Source: Datisca glomerata
Lineage: Eukaryota; Streptophyta; Magnoliopsida; Cucurbitales; Datiscaceae
Assembly (NCBI GenBank): GCA_003255025.1
Contig: QANY01006190.1
Coordinates: 286,317 to 350,316, forward strand
Direction: 5' to 3'
Length of the DNA stretch: 64,000 nucleotides
Below the pieces are notes generated by a model that saw only the letters and a list, made by a program, of their open reading frames with translations, made no database searches and had not been told where the DNA came from. Positions 10,925 to 20,780 of the stretch are shown here, piece by piece (the stretch's first letter is position 1; each line of letters opens with the position of its first letter). Position numbers and translations under genes: made by a program.

Positions 10925-11090
10925 TTATTCTCAGCGGCGGCCAAGTGGACAACATGCCTCCACTGATCCCCAGTGGTGGCCTGGCGTGCTAGGCCAGCAT
11001 GCCGCCACTGAGGTTCAGTGGCGGTCAGGCATGCTTGGCCAATGCTGCCACTGAGGTTCAATGGCGGCCAAGTGGCCATCAATTTTGTAA
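10925..11090. repeat. GC-rich tandem palindromic repeat
   Basis: About three imperfect units of roughly 50-57 bases are built on 'cagtggcggc' and 'ggcatgctggcc'. Each contains an internal inverted repeat, so each could fold. The base composition contrasts sharply with the AT-rich surroundings. It resembles leader or subterminal repeats of transposons; the parent element is not identified. Confidence 0.5.
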
Positions 11091-11639
11091 AAAACAATTT
11101 GGGTGAATTTGAGAATATTTTTTATTTTTGAAATTATGTGGGAGCCCCTACTCCTTTCTCCCTCTTTAAAAGGGTTTACAAGCTCCACCTACCCTTTTCC
11201 CATTCATTTAAGAGGCGTTAAGGCAAAAAATTTCAATTCCTTCTCCCTCCAAAATGTTTTTGAAAAATTTCTTGGGCAAGCTTGAAGGTTGAAGAACAAG
11301 GGTTGTATATTTGGACATTTTTGGTAAAAAAAAATTCAAAGCTCCAATTAAGGTGTTCTTCCCCCTTTTCTCTTTGGTTAGGGTTGAGGTAAACCCATGA
11401 TTTCTCACACTTTTCTTGCAGTTTTTGAGTGAAATTGCTGCTGTAAATTGACTAGTGCTTGCTGGAAAATTTGTTGGGTGTTGTAATTTTGTGAAATTTT
11501 GTTACCATGAGAACGTTGGGGATGATTTTCGTCCATGGGGTTGTTGGGGTCGCCCATGGAAGCTTTCTTGCTATGCGGTGGATGGAACTTGCTTACTCAC
11601 TCAACCATGATGGAGACATGGTGAGGAGTGAGGGTTGTT
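11091..11639. other. Possible transposon leader, no coding gene supported
   Basis: A TATA-like word (ctctttaaaagggt, near 11163) and the even C/T-rich run after it resemble a promoter and leader upstream of the repeat and mobile-domain region. A plus-strand open frame beginning at 11507 is made of repeat sequence and matches no family I know. Confidence 0.25.
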
Positions 11640-12010
11640 GGCGTGGGAGCTCGCTGGGGGGCCAGCGGCGGCATGGGATAAAGGGTGGGTCAAGCACGGG
11701 AGCTCACTTAGGAAGGTTGGGGTTGCGACATGGGACGAGGGAGGTTGGGTCGAGCGCTAGAGCTTGCTTGTGAGGGGTCTAGTGGCATCATGGGATGGAG
11801 CGAGGGAGGTCGAGCACGGGAGCTCACTCGTGGGCGTGTAGTGGAGGCATCACACTTTGGGGGGGGAGGGGTCGAGCATGAGCTCGCTTGTGCACGGTAG
11901 GAGCTCAGTGGTTGGCTTGATGGCGGCATGGGAGTCCATAGTAGGCGGCATGGGTGTGGTCCTTAATGGCAGTATATGTGTTGGCCAAGTGGTGGATTCA
12001 CGGGGTGTTG
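11640..12010. repeat. GC-rich degenerate tandem repeat
   Basis: Recurring words such as ggagctcact/cgctt, gtcgagcac and gcggcatggga occur about every 60-70 bases over six or so degenerate units. Frames open on both strands here because of the composition, so I do not call them genes. Confidence 0.5.
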
Positions 12011-12295
12011 AGCACGATGCGCGGGAGTGAGCGCGTTGTGCAAGTGGGGGTCGCGGGTGCTGCGTCACCGCACTAATAGGTGATAAAATGCCTTAGCCAT
12101 TTTTATGCTCGACGTACACCTTGTTCTAATCAAGTCTTTAATTTACTTGCAGATCTTGCTTTCATGGACTATCAAGGAGTTGTCATATGCACCGGTAGGA
12201 GTCAGGTTCTTTGTAGTTTGGACTTCTCGCTTGAGTAAGTAAAATACTCATTGTTGCACTTAGAATTTTTTTTGCAAGTAGGATGTATCATGATG

Positions 12296-12690
12296 AACAT
12301 GCCTCCCCTATAAGATGTTTGTAATATGCTTCCCCCCTTAGGAATTTTTTTTTTCAAAATTTGCCTCCGCTGGATGTGCTTTCGTTATACAGTTTTTATA
12401 GTATGCTTCCCCCCTTAGGAAAATTTTAAAATGTTTTTGCCTCCATTGGACATGCCTCCATTGAACATTCCTCCATCATATGGTGTTTATAGTATGTTTC
12501 CCCCCTTAGGAAAAAATTTCAAAATTTTTTTGTCTTCATTGAACATGCCTCCATTGAACGTGCCTCCGTTATACGGTGTTTATAGTATGAATATAGTATG
12601 CTTCCCCCCTTAGGAAAAATTTAAATTTTTTTTTGCCTCCATTAGACATGCCTCCATTGAACGTGCCTCCGTCATAGGGTGTTTGTAGCC
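12296..12690 (+). repeat. Minisatellite upstream of mobile-domain fragment
   Basis: There are about five units of 62-100 bases. Each ends in a conserved block cttccccccttaggaa and an A/T run, and begins with one to three copies of a 15-base subunit (gcctccattgaacat and variants). Unit length varies with the number of subunits. The array lies about 90 bases upstream of the ATG of the mobile-domain pseudogene. Confidence 0.7.
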
Positions 12691-12778
12691 ACGTTTCTTA
12701 GTGATTTTGCATGTCTCCATATTTCTTGCTTGTAACACATGTTCTTCTATTTTTTTTTTCAGGTTTTTATTCATATCC

Positions 12779-13672
12779 ATGGCTTCTTCAAAGGTTGAGC
12801 TTACTGTGAACCAGTTCCTCTAGTTCCTCCCAAACTATAGTTCTCAATAAAGTCTATTGTTGACCGCGTGATTAATGGCATATTGAGCTTACTGCAGGAA
12901 AATGTGAACCAGCTCCTCCAATTCCTCCCAAACCATGGTCCTCGATTGAAGGGGAGGTTAATTCTAGAGTCTTGATGGAGGGGGAGAGAGAGTATGTTGA
13001 GTTCCTTAGGCTTGAGCAAGTGTCGTTCCTTGAGAAGACTCGTGGTGATTTTTCGATTCCCCCCATTAGCTTGATGAGTCATTGCAAGCTGAGGGTTAGT
13101 TGGGAGGACTGGTGTGCACACATACTTTCTGCTCTAAGTATGTTGCCTTATTAAATAGAGCCGAACTTTTGGTAGCATTGGAGGTGGCGTCCAAATTGTC
13201 AATCCAACATGACACCGCTCTAGTTCACACACTTCTTCATCGTTGGTACAACTACTCACACACTTACATCGCTGCTTGGGGGGAGTTTACCCCTACACTA
13301 GAGTTTGTACACGTACTGTTACATCTTCCTATGTTTGGTGATTATCGCGGCCTCTTCAACACTACGGGGCCTGAAATGCACAGGATGATTTATCTTCTTG
13401 AGGATGGTTTGAAGAAATCTTATAGGCCTTGTTTTGGCGGTAGACGCGAGAAAAGGGCCAACTTTTCTGGTTGAATGGGTCATTTCTTCAAGTATTATAA
13501 TTCAAATCCGAAGAAATTTGCAAGATGTTTTCCCATCGACGGCGTCATGTATAAAAATATGGAGGTGGAGCTGGCCGCATTCTTATCCATGTGGCTTTCG
13601 AGATACATCTTCCCAGGTGAAGGTCTGTTGATGATTTTCTGCAACTATACTCTTTTGCGTTCATTGTTGTTC
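12779..13672 (+). pseudogene. Plant mobile domain (PMD) protein fragment
   Basis: This appears to be a broken gene of the 'aminotransferase-like, plant mobile domain' family, found in transposons and in domesticated MAIN/MAIL proteins. The domain signature is visible: a tryptophan-rich start (SWEDWCAH), then WGEFTPTLEFVHVLLHLPMFGD, then FLSMWLSRYIFPGEG near 13590-13620. The frame changes near 13115 (12972-13154 into 13100-13474), and a stop at about 13472 separates it from a continuation (13475-13678). The first codons from ATG 12779 meet a stop after 14 residues, and the N-terminal segment is partly duplicated (12795-12835 against 12885-12925). The domain is cut off near 13672, where the minus-strand Ty3 element begins. 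Autonomous PMD carriers include MULEs and some gypsy elements; which applies here is unknown. Confidence 0.65.
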
Positions 13673-13679
13673 TACTAAG

Positions 13680-14646
13680 GATGCTATTTCATAGGGGACT
13701 TCCCATTTTGGTGTGAACTTTTGACCATGCATACCCCACATGACATAATCTGCCGCTTTCATTACCAGGTCACCTTCATGGAACACTCGTGGACGTACCA
13801 TGGCCTCGTAGGTTTTGATCATTCTCTCTTGGTAGACTTGGATGTTTTCCTTGGCCTTATCTCTCCTTTCATATATAACTTCTAGATCATCAAAAAGGGT
13901 GGGGCACTCGACTCCTGCTGAAGACCCCAGCTTAGCTGAGGCACCATTACCTCTGCAGGTATGACTGCTTCACTACCATAGACCAAAGCAATGGGGGTTG
14001 CTTGTGTCAGAGACTGCTTCGCTGTTCGGTATGCCCATAGTACTAAAGGAAGTAATTCATGCCATGTGTTTTGGGCGTCATGGACCATATGACTGAGTAT
14101 CCTCAGTAACGTCTTGTTAGTTTCCTCGGCTTGACCATTTCCCTTGGGATAATAAGGTGTGGACTTATCATGGTGGATGTCGTATGCTTTGAACAGTTCG
14201 GCCACTACCTTGCTTGTGAACGTCGTCCCATTGTCCGAGATGATTCGTCTTGGTAGCCCAAATCGACATATGATGTTTTCCTTGATAAAGTTATAGACCT
14301 CCTCACATGTCCCCTTCTTGAGAGCTATGGCCTCTACCTGCTTAGTGTAACAATCTGTAGCAACAAAGATCCATATGTAACCTTTTGACACAAGCGAGAT
14401 GGGTCCAACGAAGTCTAGAGCCCAGGTATGAAACGACCAATGGACCTCCGTTGGGTGCAAGGATATGGATGGGGCGTGTATAAAATTTCTGAGGACTTGA
14501 CAAGCGTGACATTTTCGTACATAGTCCAATGTATCAACTTCCATGGTGGGCCAATAGTACCTTATCCTGAGCAATTCCTCGTATGGCCTCCTGCCTCCTT
14601 GGTGTTCGCCATATGCCCCTTTGTTACTTCTTCTATGATAGTTCAT
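13680..14646 (-). pseudogene. Ty3/gypsy integrase
   Basis: A 254-codon frame (13882-14646) carries a zinc-binding remnant (CHAC, with histidines upstream) and a complete catalytic triad. The aspartates are in WALDFVGP (residue 78) and IISDNG (residue 138), and the glutamate in NGQAEE (residue 174). The D-35-E spacing is exact. After a frameshift near 13885 the C-terminal region continues to about 13680 (ERRDKAKENI, then GDLVMK). The core was functional until recently compared with the rest of the element. Confidence 0.8.
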
Positions 14647-15640
14647 TGATCATCAATACCCAAATACTTAAGAGGATGACCGTCCATATTAACCCTACAT
14701 AACTCTCCATTGAGCATAAAGAAATGAGGACTCCGCTTCTTGATAATGGAGGCATATACTTTTCTTGATAGGAGAGTACCATCGTTCAAATATGAGATGT
14801 AAGGTTGTTGCCAATCCGTCATAACTTCTACTGAATGAACTTCTTTGGAATCGGGGATCAATTGACACTTAAGATAATTCTTTAGCGTAGTCGTGGCCTT
14901 CGCGCTCATGTTTGGCCAATAGAAGCCCATCCGTTGGAGACGTTGGTGTAGGAGCGGCCCTTCCCTGGCACAATAGTCTTCATGTAGATACTTGAGGTGG
15001 TTGTGGCCTTCCTCCAAACTCACGCATCGTGAAAGTATTCCATCAGCCCGTTTATAAAAGAGAACTCCACTAAAATTAAAAATTTCCTCAACACTTTGTT
15101 CATAGCAGCTTCCCTTTGAGATAATTGGGCTTTGATCTTACATCTCCAATCCTGGGATGGCATCTCAGTGTTACCCTCAGCTACGACGTTCATGGCTTTA
15201 ACAACAACTTTAACCACTAAAATATGGTTGGTGAGTGGAATTTTGGTGGCTAGAATTGCTAGGGCATCAACATTGTGATTGTTGGATCTAGAGGTGTGTT
15301 AAAAATGACATAATCAAATGTGGTAACAAACTTTTGAATCTCATAGCGGTATTGTGCGAGAGTAGGTCCCTTCACGGAAAAATCTCCTCTAACTTGGTTA
15401 ATGATCAAGTTGGAGTCTCCTTTGACCTTGGTAGTGGTGGCACCATTATCCTTTGCATATCAAAGTCCCAATATCAGCTCCATACTTCACTTCGTTGTTT
15501 ATGCATGGAAATGTTAATTTGTATGACATTGAATAAATGTTGCCCAAGAGATCCTCCAAGACAAATCCTGCTCAGCCGCTAGAATGGGTCGATGACCCGT
15601 CGAATGTCAAAGCCCATGGCGTACCCTCGTAACTATTGAT
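14647..15640 (-). pseudogene. Ty3/gypsy RNase H and RH-integrase linker
   Basis: RNase H lies at about 15230-15625, in frames broken by stops. It opens with a WALTFDGSS motif, and a YGADIGTL-like and DxxLI segment follow. The linker is a 126-codon frame (14643-15023) with the pattern of the region between RNase H and integrase (GPLLHQRLQRMGFYWPNM). A further frame at 15020-15217 joins them. Frameshifts separate all three parts. Confidence 0.65.
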
Positions 15641-15644
15641 TTCA

Positions 15645-16165
15645 TGTAAGTCTCCAGGTATGGTCTCGTATGTGTACACAAGCGAGGTATAGACATTGAT
15701 CAATCCAAGGTAAAGGCTATCAGGGATATGCCCCCACCTACGTCCGTTGATTCATACCAACCCTAGCCGAGTCTATCAACGATATACAACCACTCTTGAA
15801 GGGAGGTCACATATTTTCATGGACACAGGAGCACCAACGGAAGTATGATGTTATAAAGGATGTCATCCTCGCAACGGCCACCATGGTGCCACCGCATAGT
15901 GACCTACCATTGCTGCTTTACATCATCTCAACTTCCAAGTCCATTAATGTCATATAGAACTAGGAATGTGCCAATATTAAATTGCCATGTAACATATGCA
16001 TGCATCATAGAAAGCTCGACCACCGAGAAAAAGTGTTTGGCCGAAGCCAAAAAGAGGTTGACCCACTTCATTTGCCAAGCGAATGATCTTCGCTTCGCGG
16101 GAACAACAAAAACAACAATCTCGCTCTTTCCTTTCTTCGGTGCTAGGAATCCGTAGAATTACCAC
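15645..16165 (+). pseudogene. Inverted RT-RNase H connection segment
   Basis: The rest of the element reads on the minus strand, but this stretch gives sense only on the plus strand. At about 15680 it reads RGIDIDQSKVKAIRDMPPP, the conserved sequence after the RT palm. Next comes PLLKGG...FSWTQEHQ near 15795-15835, the start of the connection region. [20 protein letters not shown] segment, which normally precedes RNase H, lies at 16020-16065. This is the part expected between the RT (16169 upward) and RNase H (below 15640) but reversed, so it is an internal inversion of about 0.5 kb. Stops and shifts are frequent. Confidence 0.6.
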
Positions 16166-16168
16166 TGC

Positions 16169-16933
16169 TTAGCTTTCAATTTGCCGAAACCGGAAAAAAG
16201 AAGCGGTTTTTCGCACAGCTTGCTCAGATGATAAACCCTTTGCGAAAATTTTCCATGACATGATCCATGAAACACTGAAAGCGCACTTCAACGGATTCAT
16301 TTTAAGCTTATACACCCTGCACCTTTCAAAGACACTCCTCAAGTGCTTCAAATGTGAACCCGCACTCTTGGACTTAACTACCAGATTATCCACATAGTCT
16401 TCAACATAATCATGGATCATGTCATGGAAAATTACTGTCATAGCCCGTTGGTAAGTAGCCCCCGCATTTTTCAATCTGAAAGGCATTACCACCCAGTAAA
16501 AGTTTTCAAAGGGTGTCCTGAAGATGGTTTTCTCATCAACTCCGATCGCCATTCTGATTTGATTGTATCCACTAAACCCATCCATGAAAGAGAAAATTTT
16601 ATATTCCTATATAGCATCGACCAAGGTGTCTACATTAGGTAGCGAGAAGTCATATTTGGGGCCTGCCTTGTTCAAGTCTCTAAAATCAACGCAAGAACAG
16701 ATCTGGCCATTTTTCTTCTTTAATGGAACAATGTTTTCTAACCATGTGGGGTGCTTGATAGGATTGATAAATCCTGACTTTATGAGCTTTGAAATTTTAG
16801 ACTTGATTTGGAGTTCCACCTCGGGGCAAAAATGGCGAGGGTGTTGCTTGACAGGTGTGCATTGTTCGGAGACCCATAGCTTATGCGTCACTAAGGTAGA
16901 ATCTAACCCCAGCATCTTAGAGTACGACCACAC
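16169..16933 (-). pseudogene. Ty3/gypsy reverse transcriptase
   Basis: Two overlapping frames form the RT. Bases 16607-16933 hold the N-terminal fingers, with GFINPIKHPTWLENIVPLKK and VDFRDLNKA. Bases 16169-16585 hold the palm, with MDGFSGYNQI and FGLKNAGATYQ-like sequence (one change: FRLKNAG). The active site reads YVDN instead of YVDD, a change in a catalytic aspartate that would inactivate the enzyme. At the C-terminal side normal sequence is lost at about 16265, shortly before the inverted segment. Confidence 0.8.
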
Positions 16934-17757
16934 AAAGACATTTCTAACTCACTCAAAAGCTTTATCAAGTCATCTCGTTGTTTACTTTCCAAGTCCTTTG
17001 CTAGGAACATCATCCTATCCGCACTCCCCTTCCTAATATGGACTTCCTCTAGCCCCTCGTGCGGTGGTGATGGGTTGGTTGGTAGAGGTACATATGGTGG
17101 TTCGCAATTCATCACATAGATACCTTGTATAAGTCCTTGTGCCTTAGTGAATGCATCCTCCGTCATTATATCCTCATCTACTTCAGCATTAGGGGGATCG
17201 GGCTGCACGCCTAACCCCGCGCACCATCATAAGTGGTACACCCTCTTTCCGTTTGGCAAAGCCACTCGGGTTACCAACTCAGTTCCCGATGTAAGTACTT
17301 CATTTCCTTTCGCAACATCCCACTTCTACAAAGGGGTAGCAATCATGCTTCTCGGCACGGCGGCACCTGTCGTTGTAAGTTTATCAAAGAGCATCGCCTC
17401 TATCAAGTGAGCTTCGGTCTCATCGAATGGCGCTTTGGTAGCCGCCACCATGATATTCTTACCACGCCATCGTGATTTCAGGCACTAATGCAAGGTTGAT
17501 GGGACACATTCATGGTCGTGAATCCTTGGCCTACCTAACAATATGTGGTAGACCATGTTGTACTCGATCACATGGAAATAATTGGTGGTTCTTATTTGTC
17601 CAATTTGCAACTCCACATTGATATAACACATCATCCTCACACTTGCTGATGAGAAACCTGTCACAACTATTGATTGCCTCACTAGTCTCTTCTTCAGAAT
17701 GTTGATTGCATTGAAGGTATCATAGGACATGACATTCACTCCCGATCCACTGTCCAA
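16934..17757 (-). pseudogene. Ty3/gypsy aspartic protease and linker to RT
   Basis: The protease is a 90-codon frame (17485-17757) starting with MDSGSGVNVMS, in which DSGS is the active-site motif, and ending in the typical ILLGRPRIHDH. The linker (16903-17208 and sequence to 17484) lies between protease and RT and is acidic. A stop and a frameshift separate the two. Confidence 0.65.
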
Positions 17758-17845
17758 CTATTGATTGTCTCACTAGTCTCTCCTCGTTCTACCTCATCTT
17801 GCTCAAAGGTAATTGTGCAAAGCAACAGTTCATCTAAGCATAGTT

Positions 17846-18960
17846 TTAATGAGTGACATATATTAACGTTTTGGAGACTTGGTGCCATGAAATATCATCC
17901 AACCCAAGCATATAAAAAATGTTTTTACAAGTTCTTGTGTTCAAGGGTGTGTCTATGAAAGCGACGTCTCTCCCTATGGTTGCATCCTCATCTGCTTCCT
18001 CCACTATGGTAACATATGAGGTAGATCCTATTACGTCGGCATTAATTATGTTGACATTGGCATGCTGAGGAAAATTGGGTAGATCCGCGAGTTCGACACC
18101 TTCCGTAATGATCTCGCCCTTCTTCAACTTCTCATCAAAGAATCTTCTAAAAAATTTACACTCTTGGGTGGGGTGTGATGTAGTGCGGTGATATCTGCAA
18201 AAGTTTGGAGAACTCATTTCCTCCCTTGTAGGTAGTACGATCACCCAAGTTAAGGTGATCTCTTTGTCCTTTATCCATACATCCACTAGCGCTTCCACCT
18301 TATCCATGGTGCAAGGAAAAGGCGACAGGTCATTCCTCTCATCTCTGCCTCTCTTAAGACCACGCCCCTGTGGTTGTGCAGCCAGTACTTGAGGATGGTA
18401 GCGTGACATGGTGGGTCTCCAAAGGCAGTCAGGATGGTCATTCCTCTTTGGTTGTCGTGGCCTACGTACTGAAGCGCTTGTACTCTTGGGTGCTTCTATC
18501 AAGCGGGCGAAGGTGACAATCCCCAAGTTCTTAAGGTAGACCTTGTAATCACCCAACATCCCTCTGATGCACATCTTCACAAGGGGTTTCATCCTTGCAA
18601 TCCTCTTGGCAATCCATGGCCTTCTCCTTGAACCGCTGAACGTATGACACAAGTTCGTCAGTGATCCTTTACCTTTCTAGATCTAGTATGATAGTCTTCT
18701 CCTCTATGACAAATAACTTCGCCAAGAAGGTTGATACCATTTGTGTCCATGTGAAGATCGATTCGGGTGCCAAGCTTGCGTACCATGTTTAAATGCGCTC
18801 CGTCAAGGACATGGAGAATTCCCTCAAACGCATGAACTCATAATAACCATAGGGTCTCATGTCATCAATGAAACATATCACCTGTTCTTTGGCACACCCA
18901 TTTCGGCCATTATACTTTCAAAACTTTGGAGGAACATAATCTGTTAGGTATGGTCTCAAG
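17846..18960 (-). pseudogene. Ty3/gypsy gag, capsid and zinc-finger part
   Basis: The upstream half (about 18650-18960, broken frames) carries the retrotransposon gag domain pattern: RLREFSMSLTER, then WYASLAPESI, then TFLAKLF. The downstream 268-codon frame (17846-18652) holds the basic linker and a zinc-knuckle-like CRYHRTTSHPTQEC followed by an acidic tail. Capsid-type genes of this kind package the element RNA in cytoplasmic particles. Stops between the halves make it non-functional. Confidence 0.65.
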
Positions 18961-19112
18961 GCTATGTCAGCCGAATATGGTGGCCTAAAATCGATGATGG
19001 ACTCATTCAACGATGCTCTAATCCTCTCCTTTTTGAGTACTTTTTGGAGGGCTTCATGGGTAATGAAATGACTAATTCCAACTAGGATGTTTGTGCTTGG
19101 GGTGAGGTTGGT

Positions 19113-19682
19113 CTAAGCTATTGCAGTAGTCGGGGTGGCGAAGTTGTCAAGAAGTGTTGGTGTAACATTGACTTGTGCAAGAGCTTGGGTGTTGGCTTGA
19201 ATGTTTGATTGAACGTGGTCTGGGCGAACACTTGTGATTGAACTCCTACAACAGAGGATGGTTGGATGCCCGTGAGAGAGGTCAGTGGCATGCCTATGGT
19301 GGAGGTTGGTTGCGCTCCCATGATGGAGGCTGGTTGCACGCCCGTGATGGAGGTTAGTTGCGCACCCATGATGGAGGTGGCTGGCTGTGCGCCTATGATG
19401 AAGGTGGTCAGTTGTGAACCCATGATGGAGGTGGTCGGTTACACGCCCATGGTGGAGGTTGGCACTGATGTATGCATTCAATGTATCGATGATTCTTCTC
19501 ATCTCAGTGTTAGAAGCTTGGAGTTCCTGAATGGCTTCGGCTTGCTCTTGCGCTTGTGTAAGTGCGCTTGGTGGTAACTCACGAGAGGTGTTCTCATCGT
19601 CTAGTCTGTGTTCGTCATTGAGTATAGGTTCATCTCCATCCGTGCGCGATAGAACTACTCTTCCTTTTGCACATCCAACCAT
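19113..19682 (-). pseudogene. Gag N-terminal segment with His-rich tandem repeats
   Basis: An open frame of 189 codons begins just downstream of the primer site. Residues about 40-75 are a glutamine/glutamate-rich, probably coiled-coil stretch (ALTQAQEQAEAIQELQAS). Residues about 75-145 are repeats of the type LHHGRAT, encoded by roughly 30-base DNA repeats at about 19275-19475. An overlapping 101-codon frame of the same repeats exists. The repeat tract is likely an expansion within gag; no function can be given. Confidence 0.5.
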
Positions 19683-19713
19683 GATGGTGCTTCGCTAGTG
19701 TGACAAACCACTT

Positions 19714-19731
19714 CCTAGTGGAGTCGTCAAA
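19714..19731 (-). promoter_or_regulatory. Primer-binding site of Ty3 element
   Basis: On the minus strand this reads TTTGACGACTCCACTAGG, close to the TGGCGACTCCACTGGGG form used as tRNA primer site by plant Tat-type elements. It lies between the LTR end and the gag start, as expected. Confidence 0.5.
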
Positions 19732-20780
19732 TGTAGAATGCAAGGGTGTCACATGGGTGAGGTGACAGAGTGGTCTAGTCCTAGCTCGTGACAAGAACAA
19801 CGCCTGAGAACGTCGAGGAGGACGCTGGGAGGTGAAGGGGGGCACTCTAGACACTCAATGGTGGTGACAAATGCTTACTCTCTCTAGAAGTGAGACTTTC
19901 TCACTCTAGAAATGAAAGATTCTCTCTCTAAAGTGGGAGCTTCTCTTTCTAAGTTTTCCAATCCCCTCGAATGCAGGAGGAGTCATCCTTTTATAGGTGA
20001 ACAAAAGGAGGGGGACCATTGTAAGTAATCTCTTGATTGGTTGCAAGTCCACCAATCGAATCACTTCACCTAAGCTAACTGATCATGCTTTGGTGAGTAA
20101 GATGAGGATTACACATGAGCCAATCGGATGGCACCACGTGGGTTTTTGTGTAGTGAGCATGATCTAGGGAGAACATGCCTCGCCGGTGGGGCGTAGTGGC
20201 GGTGTTCACCCAACGCCTCCTCTCAAGGGTTCTCTCAATCCAACCCCTCCCGATTGTGGGAGGGTAGCACACCCTCAATGTCTAGAGTGATCGTACCGAG
20301 GAGTTATGTCCCCCGTCCAGTACAACGTAGCCTCACCCCTAATTCCTACCAGTCCACAAACTCCTGAGCATTCCCAGGCAACCATACATTCACCCAAGTC
20401 CTTGTCACTTGACTTGGTGATTCGTGATGTGATGACTCATTGTGAGAGTGTAGCGGTGTGTCTTGTCTGAAGCGCGTCACTGTTGTCTCCAAGTTGCATT
20501 ACGGAGGGTGATCCGGGCACCTACGTGATGTACCCATGGGATGACCCTCCATGTTCTGTTATGGGAGTGACACCCTATGGTGCTACCATGGACGCGACAC
20601 CCATGGTACTACCATGGGGTGCACCCAGGGGTTTACCCTAGGGGAGGCACCCATGGGTGTACCTTGGTGGCACTTCATGGTACGTCTTGGTGGCGAAACT
20701 CCGAGGTGCACCATAGGAGTTGCTGTTCACAGAGTCAACGTTGAGGTCGTCAACCCTCATATACGATGTTAAACTAATAC
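19732..20780 (-). repeat. 5' LTR of the Ty3 element, outer edge uncertain
   Basis: The LTR edge next to the primer site is TG...(minus CA) at 19732. The region is richer in GC than its flanks, contains a TATA box at 19988-19997, and has repeated caccatgg/tggtacc words at 20520-20720. There is no second LTR to compare with, so the far edge near 20780 rests only on the return to AT-rich sequence. Confidence 0.45.
19988..19997 (-). promoter_or_regulatory. TATA box in the Ty3 LTR
   Basis: The minus strand reads CTATAAAAGG, a strong plant TATA box, about 256 bases before the end of the LTR. Transcription would start near 19960 and run through gag-pol. Confidence 0.6.

Larger units (their letters stand above)
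13678..20780 (-). mobile_element. Decayed Ty3/gypsy retrotransposon, 3' truncated
   Basis: Reading on the minus strand, the order is 5' LTR, primer site, gag, protease, RT, RNase H, integrase: the Ty3/gypsy order. Gag and the primer-site style fit the Tat side of the family. The integrase C-terminal region runs to about 13680 and then stops abruptly. No 3' LTR or polypurine tract is found, so the 3' end is deleted. Multiple frameshifts and stops, a changed RT active site and an internal inversion show that it is dead. The outer 5' boundary near 20780 is an estimate. Confidence 0.75.

Noticed and set aside
11507..12068. Overlapping frames on both strands
   Set aside because: GC-rich degenerate tandem repeats open frames in several phases; no conserved domain.
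19266..19577. 103-codon plus-strand frame of MPMVEVG-like repeats
   Set aside because: Antisense of the His-rich gag repeat; the minus strand is the coding one for the element.
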